NCBI RefSeq assembly: GCF_014697615.1
Contig: NZ_JACJSD010000017.1
Coordinates: 62,001-126,000 of the forward strand
DNA length: 64,000 bases
Origin: Nostoc sp. FACHB-280
GTDB lineage: Bacteria > Cyanobacteriota > Cyanobacteriia > Cyanobacteriales > Nostocaceae
Direction: 5' to 3'
Made by a program: the position numbers and the translations under genes. The notes beneath the pieces are model-generated. The model saw only the letters and a program-made list of their open reading frames with translations, searched no databases and was not told the origin of the DNA. This document shows positions 36,224 through 45,347 of the stretch, one piece after another (positions within the stretch are counted from its first letter, which is position 1; every line of letters begins with the position of its first letter).

Positions 36224-36940
36224 CTAAGCACTGGTTGCTTCCGGCAATTCAAATTTATAACCATAGCCTCGAACTGTCTTAATAAATTCAGGTACATTTT
36301 GATCAACTTCTAGTTTCTTGCGTAGTTGACCAATATGTACGTCAACAACACGTCCATCACCCACATAGTCGCAACCCCAAATTTTTTGAATAAGTTGTGG
36401 ACGACTCCAAGCTTGTCCAGGGTGACTTGCCAAAAAATGTAAAATATTAAACTCTAGAGCTGTTAAATTTAGGGGTTTATCATTGAGTGTAACTTCTCTA
36501 CCTTCTGGGTTAATTGCTAATTGCTTAAATACCAAGCGTTGTACAGGTGATGGGTTGATAGAACGGATACGTCTTAAAAGTGCTTGTACTCTGACTTCTA
36601 CCTCCGCCAGACTAAATGGTTTAGTCAAAAAGTCATCAGCACCAGCCGAAAGAATTTTAATTTTATCTTCTTCCGCATTTCTACTGGTTAGTATCATTAC
36701 TAGGACGTTCGTGCGACTCTGCATTTCTTCGCACAAATTGTAGCCACTAATATCTGGTAAATTCCAATCTAAGATGACTAAAGCTGGATTGAATTGCTCG
36801 AACAACGATAAAGCCGTTTTGCCATCTGCCGCAGACTCTATTTGATATTTACGGCCGAGAAAACGATAGATAAGATTACGGACACCAAAGTCGTCATCTA
36901 CAACAAGAATTTTGGGGTTTGTAGCAGGAAGCATGACCAT
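36224..36940 (-). CDS. OmpR/PhoB-family response regulator
   Basis: A 238-residue DNA-binding response regulator. The receiver (about 9-125) has KILVVDDDFGVRN, the phosphoacceptor Asp in LVILDWNLPDISGYN, MILTSRNAE and FLTKPFSLAEVE. The C-terminal winged helix (about 140-235) has LNLTALEFNILHFLASHPGQ and GDGRVVDVHIGQLRKKLE, then TVRGYGYKFE. All phosphorylation residues are present. No sensor kinase is adjacent. The target genes are unknown. The divergent neighbour across 520 bases is the NACHT gene. Confidence 0.93.
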   Translation of the reverse strand: MVMLPATNPKILVVDDDFGVRNLIYRFLGRKYQIESAADGKTALSLFEQFNPALVILDWNLPDISGYNLCEEMQSRTNVLVMILTSRNAEEDKIKILSAGADDFLTKPFSLAEVEVRVQALLRRIRSINPSPVQRLVFKQLAINPEGREVTLNDKPLNLTALEFNILHFLASHPGQAWSRPQLIQKIWGCDYVGDGRVVDVHIGQLRKKLEVDQNVPEFIKTVRGYGYKFELPEATSA

Positions 36941-37463
36941 AAAGTTCTAGCCTATTATTCATTGGGCAACTCGTAGTTGATATAGGTTTTTTGGCATACG
37001 AGAAGCCACTGCGGAAAAGTTTCTATGACAAAGATTTTTTAGATTGTTTTGACATTTACCTAAGTTAAGTACTTAGACATAAAACAGTTTTTGCCAGACA
37101 TGGACACTATTCTACTGAGATACACTTAATTTTCTATTAAATTTTGGAAAACTTCAGCTATCATATTGCATACCAAATGTATAAGTTTTGTATGATTTTT
37201 GTATGTTTTAGAAAATAACAGTATAATTAAGCACTATTCTCTTTCCAAGAAATTCAATTGATTGAGAATTTTTGAAGAACAAATACCCTGCAAACAAAAA
37301 GTTAGTGGCGCATCCAGCCAGCTTCAACTGAAATCTGGTAAAATATTTCACTCTCAATTTTCCAAAGTCAATGGTTTTGGAAAAGTCAGGCCATCTGTCC
37401 AGGGTGCGTCTACGTACAGCTAAATTCCTAATTGTAACCAAAAACACTTAAAAAGCTGATTGT
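36941..37463. other. Intergenic region upstream of the NACHT gene
   Basis: About 520 AT-rich bases between the divergent response regulator and NACHT genes. Promoters of both must lie here. I see no reliable repeat, hairpin or gene in it. Confidence 0.45.
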
Positions 37464-39833
37464 ATGACCAGCCAAGGACTCAGAGCTTCTTCAGAAGGTA
37501 TTAGAGCTGCAAAAACAGCTTTAACTGACAAAACTTTAAGCCAACACAAATTAGCAATAGCTTTAGGTATTACGCGTCAACCAGTATCTAAGTTTTTTGC
37601 AGGGGAACCAGTTTCTCGCAGTTGCTTTGTACAAATTTGTCAACATTTAGGGTTATCTTGGCAAAAAATTGCTGGGTTGCCGGAAGATATAATTTCAGAC
37701 ACGAGTGCTAAATCACAAACTAATCATAAAGATTTAAATATATTGGTGCAGGAAATACGTCAAAAGCGCCAAGACAAAATTCAAGACAAGTGCGGTAGTT
37801 TACAAATGATGGATATTGCTCGAACAATTCCATTGCTTGATATATATACACCTATATATGTATTAGACAAAATTACAAGTCAAAGATGGCTGGAAATTGA
37901 TGATTTAGTAAAAGAATGTGTTTCTGAATCAGGCTTTAACCAAAAAAAATTACTAGGTTCAGAAGTAGCATCACTTTACTCGAAGTTGATGGTAATGAGT
38001 AAACCATGCACAGGTAAAACTACATTCTTAAAATATTTAGCGATTGAGTGTAATCAAGGCGAATTCCAACCAAATTATGTAGCTATTTTTATTAGCCTCA
38101 AAGACTTTGCTGAAGACTTTAAAGATAATAATAATTTTAGTTTGTTGAAGTATATTAGCCAAGAATTTGTGAGTTGTGGGATTGACACAGAATCAACGCA
38201 AAATATCTTAACTGAAGGTAAAGCGTTGATTTTATTAGATGGGTTAGATGAGATACCTACGGGAGATATAAATCGAGTTAATCAAGAGATTCGGCGATGT
38301 TCTCAGACTTATTACAAAAATCGATTTGTAATTAGCTGTCGCATCGGGGTGCAGAAGTATAAGTTTCCTGGATTTACTGAGGTTGAAATTGCTGATTTTG
38401 ATATGCAGCAAGTCGAAACTTTTGTGAAGCAATGGTTCTTAGCAGTTGCCAATGAGTCTAAAGAAGATGGGGAATCTATAGGAAATTTATTCATTCATCA
38501 ATTGCATTTGCCTGAAAATAAGCAATTACGAGAATTAGCGATCGCACCAATATTATTACATCTGGTTTGTTTATTCTTTCACACAAAATCTGAATTTACA
38601 TTTAAATTAGCTAAGTTATATGAAGCTGCCTTGAATATTTTGCTTGGTAGATGGGATGAAGTGAGAGGGGTTCACAGGCAGTCAATTACAGAGAATTTCA
38701 AATTATTGAATCCGAAAAAGTTCTTGGCGCAAATAGCTGCTATTACTTTTGAATCGGGAGAGAATTTTTTTGAGCAGGAACAAATACAATCTTTAATATA
38801 TCAATATTTATGTAAATATCATTACTGTAGTGCCACTAACTTAGAATTAGTAAATCGGCAGTGGCAAGATAGTGAAACATTGTTAAAAAAAATGGAGGTA
38901 GAGTATGGTTTATTGGTGCAGCGATCGCACGGTATTTACTCTTTCTCTCATTTGGCTTTACAAGAGTATTTAACTGCGAAACATTTTGTCATCAATTACC
39001 AAGAACAGTCTGTGAATCAGCTAGTTAATCACATTGCCGAAAAACGCTGGCAAAATGTTTTCTTGCTGACTGTAAGTATGTTACCCAATGCGTCAGAAAT
39101 GCTGCGGTTAATGAAACAAAAAATAGATAATTTAGTGACTGATGACCAGAAGATTCAAGATTTCCTGTTTTGGCTCAATCAAAAGTCAAATTCAGTGGCT
39201 ACTCAATATAAAGCGGGTGCAATTCGGGCTTTTTATTTAGTTTGTGTTGGTCGCGTGTTAGAACTGTGTTCGCCAGCAAGTAATTGTCCTCAACAGCAAG
39301 TATTTGGTAATTCATCTAGTTATGGTCTGGAGCGTGCTATTTTAGGTAATTTAGCATTCAACCCAGAACTGGCAATTGATGAGTTTCTAACTAGTACTTT
39401 TGCTTGTGCGGCTGAACTGGAATTTGCCTGTCATTATATTTTGAATGATGCTATTGTTTTTGACTACGCCCATGCGTTAAATATTGCCTTTGATAAAGCA
39501 CTGAATTTAGTTGTTGAATCTAAATTTAAACAATTTCTCTACAACCTCAAAAAACAATTACCAAATGCTCAAAATTATCCACATAAATTTCGTAAGTGGT
39601 GGATAGAACATGGTAAATTCTGGAGTGGAAAATTTAGGGAACTTCTAATTGAATACCGTAATATTTGTCATGACTGGCAGTTGAGTAAACAGCAAATTGA
39701 ATTAATTCAGCAATATTATGGTGCTAATAAATTACTGATAAACTGCCTGAATGCTGCCCAGAAGATTACACCTGCAATTCGAGAAGAAATAGAAGAGACT
39801 TTATTGTTAGGAATTGCAGAAACAAAAAACTGA
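37464..39833 (+). CDS. HTH-NACHT STAND NTPase
   Basis: A 789-residue protein with an N-terminal helix-turn-helix (about 25-70: HKLAIALGITRQPVSKFFAG) and a NACHT domain (about 170-340). The P-loop reads SKPCTGKTTFLKYLA, Walker B ALILLDGLDEIP, and a sensor-like RFVISCRIG follows. Winged-helix and helical segments (about 340-520: SFSHLALQEYLTAKHFV) come next, then a long helical C-terminus without clear repeats. It belongs to the STAND class of signal NTPases; bacterial NACHT proteins of this form include anti-phage defence proteins. No separate effector domain is visible, and the N-terminal HTH suggests DNA binding. It is a monocistronic gene between AT-rich spacers. A defence role is inference. 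Confidence 0.85.
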   Translation: MTSQGLRASSEGIRAAKTALTDKTLSQHKLAIALGITRQPVSKFFAGEPVSRSCFVQICQHLGLSWQKIAGLPEDIISDTSAKSQTNHKDLNILVQEIRQKRQDKIQDKCGSLQMMDIARTIPLLDIYTPIYVLDKITSQRWLEIDDLVKECVSESGFNQKKLLGSEVASLYSKLMVMSKPCTGKTTFLKYLAIECNQGEFQPNYVAIFISLKDFAEDFKDNNNFSLLKYISQEFVSCGIDTESTQNILTEGKALILLDGLDEIPTGDINRVNQEIRRCSQTYYKNRFVISCRIGVQKYKFPGFTEVEIADFDMQQVETFVKQWFLAVANESKEDGESIGNLFIHQLHLPENKQLRELAIAPILLHLVCLFFHTKSEFTFKLAKLYEAALNILLGRWDEVRGVHRQSITENFKLLNPKKFLAQIAAITFESGENFFEQEQIQSLIYQYLCKYHYCSATNLELVNRQWQDSETLLKKMEVEYGLLVQRSHGIYSFSHLALQEYLTAKHFVINYQEQSVNQLVNHIAEKRWQNVFLLTVSMLPNASEMLRLMKQKIDNLVTDDQKIQDFLFWLNQKSNSVATQYKAGAIRAFYLVCVGRVLELCSPASNCPQQQVFGNSSSYGLERAILGNLAFNPELAIDEFLTSTFACAAELEFACHYILNDAIVFDYAHALNIAFDKALNLVVESKFKQFLYNLKKQLPNAQNYPHKFRKWWIEHGKFWSGKFRELLIEYRNICHDWQLSKQQIELIQQYYGANKLLINCLNAAQKITPAIREEIEETLLLGIAETKN

Positions 39834-39970
39834 AATATATAGGTATTAATTGTCAAAAACTAGCGAATATACCATAAGAAAGACTTTTAGAACATTCATA
39901 CCAGAGAAAGAGCAATCAAATAGCTTTATCTCGTTAAATTGCTGTTAGCAAAGTCAGTTAAGGATATTTT

Positions 39971-40423
39971 ATGAATAAATTAGTGGACGGTATTATTCCT
40001 CAACAGCCACCAATTGAGCCTGTATCAGATGCTCATGTGCTTAAGTCTCGTTTGGAATGGGGCGAACCAGCTTTTACAATTTTAGATGTGCGCGATCGCA
40101 AGACTTATAACGATGGCCATATTCTGGGAGCAATGCCTATGCCCATTGATGAGTTAGCCGAGCGGGCTGTACCATCTTTAGATAAAAGCCGTGATATCTA
40201 TGTTTACGGTGGTAATGATGAAGAATCTGCTCAAGCGGCACAAGTTCTACGTTCTGCTGGTTTTGAGCATGTTTCTCAACTCAAGGGTGGTTTAGCTGCT
40301 TGGAAGGCGATTGGCGGCCCCACAGAAGGCATTGTTGAATCTAGAACTCCCGCAGGTGCAGATGACTATAATGTTGTTTCTCGTCTGAAAAATCATACAG
40401 AAAATCAGCAAAAAGAAGTCTAG
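39971..40423 (+). CDS. Rhodanese-like protein lacking the catalytic Cys
   Basis: A 150-residue single rhodanese domain. ILDVRDRKTYNDGHILGAMP is the typical first motif, and LKGGLAAWKAIGGPTEG the typical last. The active-site loop, normally C followed by xxGxRS, reads VYGGNDEESAQAA, with no Cys, so sulfur transfer by the normal route is not possible. It may bind a partner or phosphate instead. It faces ribonuclease D, and both end at a shared inverted repeat. Confidence 0.85.
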   Translation: MNKLVDGIIPQQPPIEPVSDAHVLKSRLEWGEPAFTILDVRDRKTYNDGHILGAMPMPIDELAERAVPSLDKSRDIYVYGGNDEESAQAAQVLRSAGFEHVSQLKGGLAAWKAIGGPTEGIVESRTPAGADDYNVVSRLKNHTENQQKEV

Positions 40424-40435
40424 ATTTTTTGGGAA

Positions 40436-40481
40436 ATAGTCAATAGTCAATATTAATCATGATTTATTGACTATTGACTAT
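40436..40481. terminator. Bidirectional hairpin of AATAGTC repeats
   Basis: ATAGTCAATAGTCAATA (40436-40452) and TATTGACTATTGACTAT (40465-40481) make a perfect 17-bp stem between two convergent genes. Its arms are tandem heptamers of the AATAGTC family also seen at 12571-12627. Confidence 0.75.
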
Positions 40482-40484
40482 CAA

Positions 40485-41114
40485 TCAATGTTCAAATAAA
40501 TCTTTGAACTGTAATAAATCTAATGCAACGATTGTTGGTAATACTTGAAAGCATTCTTGTGCGAGTTGCCAACGTTCTTCTCGTTTGAGCATTTCACTCA
40601 GCTTGTGCTGAACACTAATTAAATAACGCACATCATTGGCAGCATAGCTTAATTGTGCATCTGTTAAATTAGCCGCATTTCCCCAGTCAGAACTTTGGGC
40701 GCTTTTATCAAGTTCTACTTGTTCTAACTCGTGTACTACATCTTTGAGTCCGTGACGGTTGGTATAAGTACGGGCTAACTTACTGGCAATTTTGGTGCAA
40801 AAAACAGGCTGGACGTAAATTCCTAAGTTGTGGCGTAAAGTAGCAACATCAAACCGCGCAAAGTGAAATATCTTCAGTACATTCTTGGCTTCGAGAAGCT
40901 GTTTTAAATGGGGAGATTCTGTTTGTCCTCTAGCGATGCGAATGGCTGTAACTTTACCTTCTGAGTTGCACAACTGCACAAGACACAAGCGATCGCGCTG
41001 TGGTAATAATCCCATAGTTTCTGTATCCACAGCGATCGCTTCGGCTTTTAAGTACTCAGTAAGGGTAGAGTCATTAATGTCGCGATCGCAAACCTGAAAA
41101 TCTGGTAATGTCAT
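40485..41114 (-). CDS. Ribonuclease D-type 3'-5' exonuclease
   Basis: A 209-residue DEDDy exonuclease domain without the HRDC domains of E. coli RNase D, as is common in cyanobacteria. Catalytic motifs: Exo I AIAVDTETMGL, Exo II IFHFARFDVATL, Exo III LSYAANDVRYLI (Tyr and Asp). Expected role: 3' trimming of tRNA or other small RNAs, using two metal ions. The start MTLPDFQVCDRDIND is natural. It is convergent with the rhodanese gene. Confidence 0.9.
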   Translation of the reverse strand: MTLPDFQVCDRDINDSTLTEYLKAEAIAVDTETMGLLPQRDRLCLVQLCNSEGKVTAIRIARGQTESPHLKQLLEAKNVLKIFHFARFDVATLRHNLGIYVQPVFCTKIASKLARTYTNRHGLKDVVHELEQVELDKSAQSSDWGNAANLTDAQLSYAANDVRYLISVQHKLSEMLKREERWQLAQECFQVLPTIVALDLLQFKDLFEH

Positions 41115-41321
41115 GAACTACTCAACCATAAATGCAGTGTCTTCCACAAAAGAATACCCTTAGACTCGTACCTTTATCTCCGGCAACAGGCATTGTAACA
41201 ATAATAAGATATCTGGTATGTGCGGCAATTGCTTTAACACTGACGCAGCCATACAAAAAATTCAGGGTTTGCGGTAGGGTGTAGTGGTAATTCAGTTTAA
41301 TTTTAAAAATGTCTGTGCAGT

Positions 41322-41756
41322 CTAAGAATGAGTAACTTCAACACTCTCATTCAATCTACGGATGAGCCGTGATAATTCACGAATAATGTTAACGGCAATT
41401 TCGGGAGTTTCTTCAATTGCGTCATAAAGTTGTTCTTGTGTGAGTTCTAAACATTCACAAGGTTCAATGGTGGTAGCAGTGGCAGAACGGGGTTGTGTAT
41501 CAAATACTGCCATTTCGCCAAAGTATTTTCCCTGTTCTACTTCTGCGAGGAATTTATTGCCAATGTGGACTTTAACTCTACCTGATACCACTATATAAAG
41601 CGATCGCCCTTCTTCACCTTGTCTAAAAATTGTGTAATTTGCCGGAAATGACAACTCGTGCATCACTGAAGTCAGCCGCACAATAAAATCATCCCGCAAT
41701 TCTTTAAAAATCGGGACTCGGCGCACAAATAATAATCGGTCAACACTACTCAGCAT
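41322..41756 (-). CDS. Cyclic nucleotide-binding domain protein
   Basis: A 144-residue stand-alone CAP-type sensor domain. The phosphate-binding cassette reads YFGEMAVFDTQPRSATATT, with the Gly-Glu and Arg-Ser-Ala needed for cAMP-type binding. YTIFRQGEEGRSLYIVVSGR forms the preceding beta-roll. The C-terminus has one long helix and no helix-turn-helix, so it is not a complete CRP-type regulator. It likely acts by protein contact. The ligand, cAMP or cGMP, is inferred only. Confidence 0.88.
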   Translation of the reverse strand: MLSSVDRLLFVRRVPIFKELRDDFIVRLTSVMHELSFPANYTIFRQGEEGRSLYIVVSGRVKVHIGNKFLAEVEQGKYFGEMAVFDTQPRSATATTIEPCECLELTQEQLYDAIEETPEIAVNIIRELSRLIRRLNESVEVTHS

Positions 41757-41992
41757 AATTAAGAGTTAAGATACACCCACGAAGCATATCAGGCAGTTTT
41801 GAGATTTTTGAATATGCGATCGCCATATTAACCGATAAAAATTGTAACTATAGCAGAAGACAGCCCCAATGAGATAAATTTCATCGCCAAGCATGAAAGA
41901 GGGGCTAGAGGCTGATATTCTATGTAATTTATCAGTAGAGGCGTTGTATAAACGTCTTTACCAGAATTGTAAGTCAAGCTGAGACAAAACCC

Positions 41993-42028
41993 TGACACCA
42001 AGTCTCTACAAAGAAACTTGGTGAGTCA
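41993..42028 (-). terminator. Terminator of the GH74-like gene
   Basis: CTGACACCAAGT and ACTTGGTGAGTCAG pair over about 12 bp with a small bulge, in the first 50 bases after the GH74-like stop codon. A T-rich stretch (GGGTTTTGTCTC on the minus strand) follows. Confidence 0.55.
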
Positions 42029-42042
42029 GTTATGTTACAGCT

Positions 42043-44205
42043 TTAATAAGGTGTGCCGTAGTAAATTCCCTTACCGTTAGTGCCAATAAAGACTAATCCG
42101 AATTTTTGATTGCTGGCTTCCATCACATTTGGTTCGTTACCAATGGGATTTAGGGGGTCAGAGATGTTTTTCCATGTTTTTCCCATATCCAAAGAACGGA
42201 AAATGCCATCACCCATGTAGCTAATTTTGCCATATAGATATAGTGCCGGAATTTTACTGCCTTGTTGTGGCTTACCGAAGGCAAATAAATAAGCTCTTTC
42301 TACCCCAGGTATTTTGGCAAACTTTGTCCCACCATCGGTTGAACGGTAAAGTCCTTGCCAATTGAGACTGACCCAAACTTCGCTGTTCACCCCTGGAACT
42401 GTTTTCACCGTAGACCATCCTTCCGAGGGAAGGGATGAGTTGACCAGATTGAACGATGCGCCACCATTAATACTGCGATAGAATTTACCACTCTGATAGT
42501 AGTAAAAAGAGTAGCCATTCACTTTGTCTGCGGCTAGTGGTTGACCCCAATACCACGGCGCTTTCGGCCCGTTGGGTAAACCTACGACTCCACTCCAAGA
42601 AACTCCGCCGTTAGTTGTGCGTATGGGTTGTCCCTCGCTGGTAATTGTCACAAATAGGCTGGGATAAATTGCCGACATTGCCACCCGTAAAGGTATGGTA
42701 TTTCGCGGAAAGGAGGCAAATTGTTTCCAGGTTTGTCCGCCATCTGTAGAAGTTACGCCTGTATAGGTATTGTTCCAGCGATTACCACCAACTCTGACCA
42801 TACGTAAGGGGTCACTTTCACTGTAAGCAATGCTATATGTATCCTGAAACCAAGGCCCTATCTTGCCACCCAATCGACCCTCAGGATAAGCGTTTAAATT
42901 CTGACTATGGTTAAATCCATCAACGTCAGCAACACCGCTTAGTAATTGTGAGCCTTTTGGTGGTGAGGCGAGGGCAAAGCTCACTACTTGCTCATGTCCT
43001 GTTTCATAATTAGACCAAACAGGCTCTTGAGCATTAATATTCATGGTTTGCCAGATGCCGTACCAGTCCGTTAACCAAACTCTGCCCGACACTTTTGGGT
43101 CAAATTCAATTGCGGAAGTTGCAGCGCCAAAATAGCTGGTTGACCACCAAGGTACTTGTGAGTTTAAAATATGTCTTTTTGGTTGCCATGTCAGGCCACC
43201 GTTAGTAGATTCCAGGACTTTGGCACCATTATTGGACTGACTGGCTTGCTCGTAACTAATTAAAATGTGGTTCGAGTCTTTAGGGTTGATGGAAATTGCG
43301 TTAAAGGCTATGGTTGTGGTCTTGTTGGGCGTAATATTACTCCAAGTTCCATTGACATATTTACTCACTCCTAAAGTATGAGTGACATATAATCCGCCTT
43401 TCTTATCGAGAACCATTCGATTAGCTTGTGATGGGCTACCGGCGATTCTGCTCCATGTCTGACCTGCATCTATAGATGTATAAATCCCATCGCCGTAAGC
43501 ATTGGCATACATCAAACCCGACTTTTGAGTACTAAACAAAATTCCGGCAATTCCAACGTTGGCGCTGGGTTTTCCGGGAAAAGAACGAACTTTATTCCAG
43601 GTTTCGCCACCATTTACAGATTTCCATAACCCATCCACACGCGAACCAAAGAATATGGTTTGAGTATCAAATGGATTAACTGCGAGTCTTTCACCGATGG
43701 AACGCTTAATCTCGTTACCACCCATCAGCAAATCTATATTTAATTTGCGCCAGGTTTTACCTTTATCGGTGGATTTCAAAATGGTTCCTAAGCCAGCCCA
43801 ACCACCGCTATATTTTCCTACGGCAATATAAAGAACTTTGGCATTCTTCGGATCAACTGCCAAGGCTTCTCCGCCATAGTAGTTACTTTTATTCAATCCA
43901 AAGAAGTCGGTTAAGGGAATCCATCTCTTGGTTGAGAAGTCCCAGCGATAAAAACCACCGATATCGGTTCTAATGTAGGCTAAATCTTGCTCGGTGGGAT
44001 GGGGATAAATACCTGTAACATAACCACCTCCACCAATGGAAACATTTTTCCATATATATCCAGATGTATTGACGGTAGTAGAGGGAGAAACAGTTTGGGC
44101 AATGGTTTTATGGACAGGGTAGGTAGTTAAAGCTAGGGTAGCCAAAGCGAGCAGAGAAAAACTGGCTCTTCTTGCTCCAAAAAGAGAGAAACTGCGATCG
44201 CTCAT
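42043..44205 (-). CDS. GH74-like exported glycosidase (xyloglucanase type)
   Basis: A secreted double seven-bladed beta-propeller enzyme of about 720 residues. From ATG 44205 (MSDRSFSLFGARRASFSLLA) there is a signal peptide with cleavage near TIAQ. The mature part opens YIWKNVSIGGGGYVTGIYPH, then YIRTDIGGFYRWD, the family's first catalytic Asp site. The second, GVADVDGFNHSQNL, lies at about residue 427. BNR/Asp-box repeats (STDKGKTWRKL, SVNGGETWNKV, TNGGLTWQP, STDGGQTWKQF) run through the chain. GH74 enzymes cleave xyloglucan, a plant cell-wall polymer. Both catalytic Asp residues appear present, so activity is plausible, although a sensor or unrelated Ycf48-like role cannot be excluded. An upstream in-frame ATG (44232) adds nine residues before the signal peptide. 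Confidence 0.8.
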   Translation of the reverse strand: MSDRSFSLFGARRASFSLLALATLALTTYPVHKTIAQTVSPSTTVNTSGYIWKNVSIGGGGYVTGIYPHPTEQDLAYIRTDIGGFYRWDFSTKRWIPLTDFFGLNKSNYYGGEALAVDPKNAKVLYIAVGKYSGGWAGLGTILKSTDKGKTWRKLNIDLLMGGNEIKRSIGERLAVNPFDTQTIFFGSRVDGLWKSVNGGETWNKVRSFPGKPSANVGIAGILFSTQKSGLMYANAYGDGIYTSIDAGQTWSRIAGSPSQANRMVLDKKGGLYVTHTLGVSKYVNGTWSNITPNKTTTIAFNAISINPKDSNHILISYEQASQSNNGAKVLESTNGGLTWQPKRHILNSQVPWWSTSYFGAATSAIEFDPKVSGRVWLTDWYGIWQTMNINAQEPVWSNYETGHEQVVSFALASPPKGSQLLSGVADVDGFNHSQNLNAYPEGRLGGKIGPWFQDTYSIAYSESDPLRMVRVGGNRWNNTYTGVTSTDGGQTWKQFASFPRNTIPLRVAMSAIYPSLFVTITSEGQPIRTTNGGVSWSGVVGLPNGPKAPWYWGQPLAADKVNGYSFYYYQSGKFYRSINGGASFNLVNSSLPSEGWSTVKTVPGVNSEVWVSLNWQGLYRSTDGGTKFAKIPGVERAYLFAFGKPQQGSKIPALYLYGKISYMGDGIFRSLDMGKTWKNISDPLNPIGNEPNVMEASNQKFGLVFIGTNGKGIYYGTPY

Positions 44206-44232
44206 AAATTGTGATGTTAAAGTAGAATGCAC

Positions 44233-44662
44233 CTGATAAACAGAGTATAAATTGAAACTTATTTATTTATTAATCAGCATTTATACTGAAATTAAATATA
44301 AGTATTTAGTGTTTTTCAGCATCGCCTCAATGCAAATTAACTGCGATCGCTTATACTCAGCGATATAGCTTTTCTCACCCTCGATCTGAGAATGCAGCTT
44401 CATAAAATAGTACTAATTGTGAAAAAATTCTATCTAAACTCTTAACCATCTCCAGCCCGGCTTTAGGCTACACAATCATTAATATACAGTTCATAGTTTT
44501 GTCATAATTTTGCAATAATTCTGTCAATCAGGTATGTGATGCTAAAGCTCTGGAAAGATATTCCAGTTACTAATAAGAGTTTAATCAGGGCTTGCAACTG
44601 ATTTAATTGACTCTGCAAATCAAAATTGCTAAATGCTTCATCATTTAAGTAGGAAAAAAACT
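44233..44662. other. Divergent promoter region of the GH74-like and peptidoglycan-binding genes
   Basis: About 400 AT-rich bases with one HIP1 site. It must carry both promoters. Nothing else recognised. An in-frame ATG at 44633 would extend the peptidoglycan-binding protein by ten residues but breaks its signal peptide. Confidence 0.45.
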
Positions 44663-45070
44663 ATGAATTGGAAAGTAATTGCATTAGTCCCAGCTTTAGC
44701 TTTAGCTACTACTTTACCTGCATATTCTGTAACTAAAGATAAAACAACTAATTCCACAACCACTACTCACGTAACACAGCCTCATACTCAACCAAATATT
44801 ACTGCGAAAAAAGCTAACCCTGCCCCAAAAGCTACTGCTAAAAGCAAACCAGCTAATGTAGCCAAGCGGAGTAATATACTGACCATTGGTAGCAGAGGAG
44901 AAGCTGTGAAAAATGTTCAGAATTTGTTAAAACAACAAGGTTTCTATACAGCCGATGTTAACGGTGTATTTGACAAAAATACACGCGCAGCAGTAATTAA
45001 ATTTCAAAAATCTAAAAAATTAAGAGCAGATGGCATCATTGGTAGTAGAACTTTAGCTGCATTGCAATAA
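44663..45070 (+). CDS. Exported peptidoglycan-binding protein
   Basis: A 135-residue secreted protein. The start ATG 44663 follows an AGGA purine run and begins a signal peptide (MNWKVIALVPALALATTLPA). A Thr/Lys/Pro/Ala-rich linker (about 25-70) follows. The C-terminal PG_binding_1 domain reads IGSRGEAVKNVQNLLKQQGF, VNGVFDKNTRAAVIKFQKS, then KLRADGIIGSRTLAAL. There is no catalytic domain, so it probably anchors to or regulates enzymes at the cell wall. Such single-domain proteins are common in cyanobacteria. Confidence 0.85.
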   Translation: MNWKVIALVPALALATTLPAYSVTKDKTTNSTTTTHVTQPHTQPNITAKKANPAPKATAKSKPANVAKRSNILTIGSRGEAVKNVQNLLKQQGFYTADVNGVFDKNTRAAVIKFQKSKKLRADGIIGSRTLAALQ

Positions 45071-45197
45071 TTAGCTAATATAGCAGAAGGCAGGAGGCAG
45101 AAGGAAAAGCCTTACTATTTCTGTCACTCAAGCTTTGAAATTATCCTAATATCTCTGACTACCGCTATAGCTAATAATTCGTTTCAGCCAAATTTAT

Positions 45198-45221
45198 AGA
45201 GACGTTGCACGCAACGTCTCT
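45198..45221. repeat. GAGACGTTGC palindrome
   Basis: AGAGACGTTGC AC GCAACGTCTCT, 11-base arms, followed by TATTTTGT. A dispersed palindrome of the GAGACGTTGC type common in Nostoc-group genomes. It is possibly also a terminator for the peptidoglycan-binding gene. Confidence 0.75.
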
Positions 45222-45347
45222 ATTTTGTATGGGATACAAAGATGCACTACACAAATATTGGTGTGTACACTAGTCCTTGTCTCCCTTGTCTCTCATATTC
45301 AGATATCAAATAGGACTGCTATATCAGCAATAAATCGTGAATTAGAT

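Noticed and set aside
36035-36313. 92-codon frame near the OmpR-type regulator
   Set aside because: Runs through a dispersed repeat and then antisense to the regulator gene.
37208-37447. 79-codon minus-strand frame upstream of the NACHT gene
   Set aside because: No recognisable features and atypical composition; probably chance.
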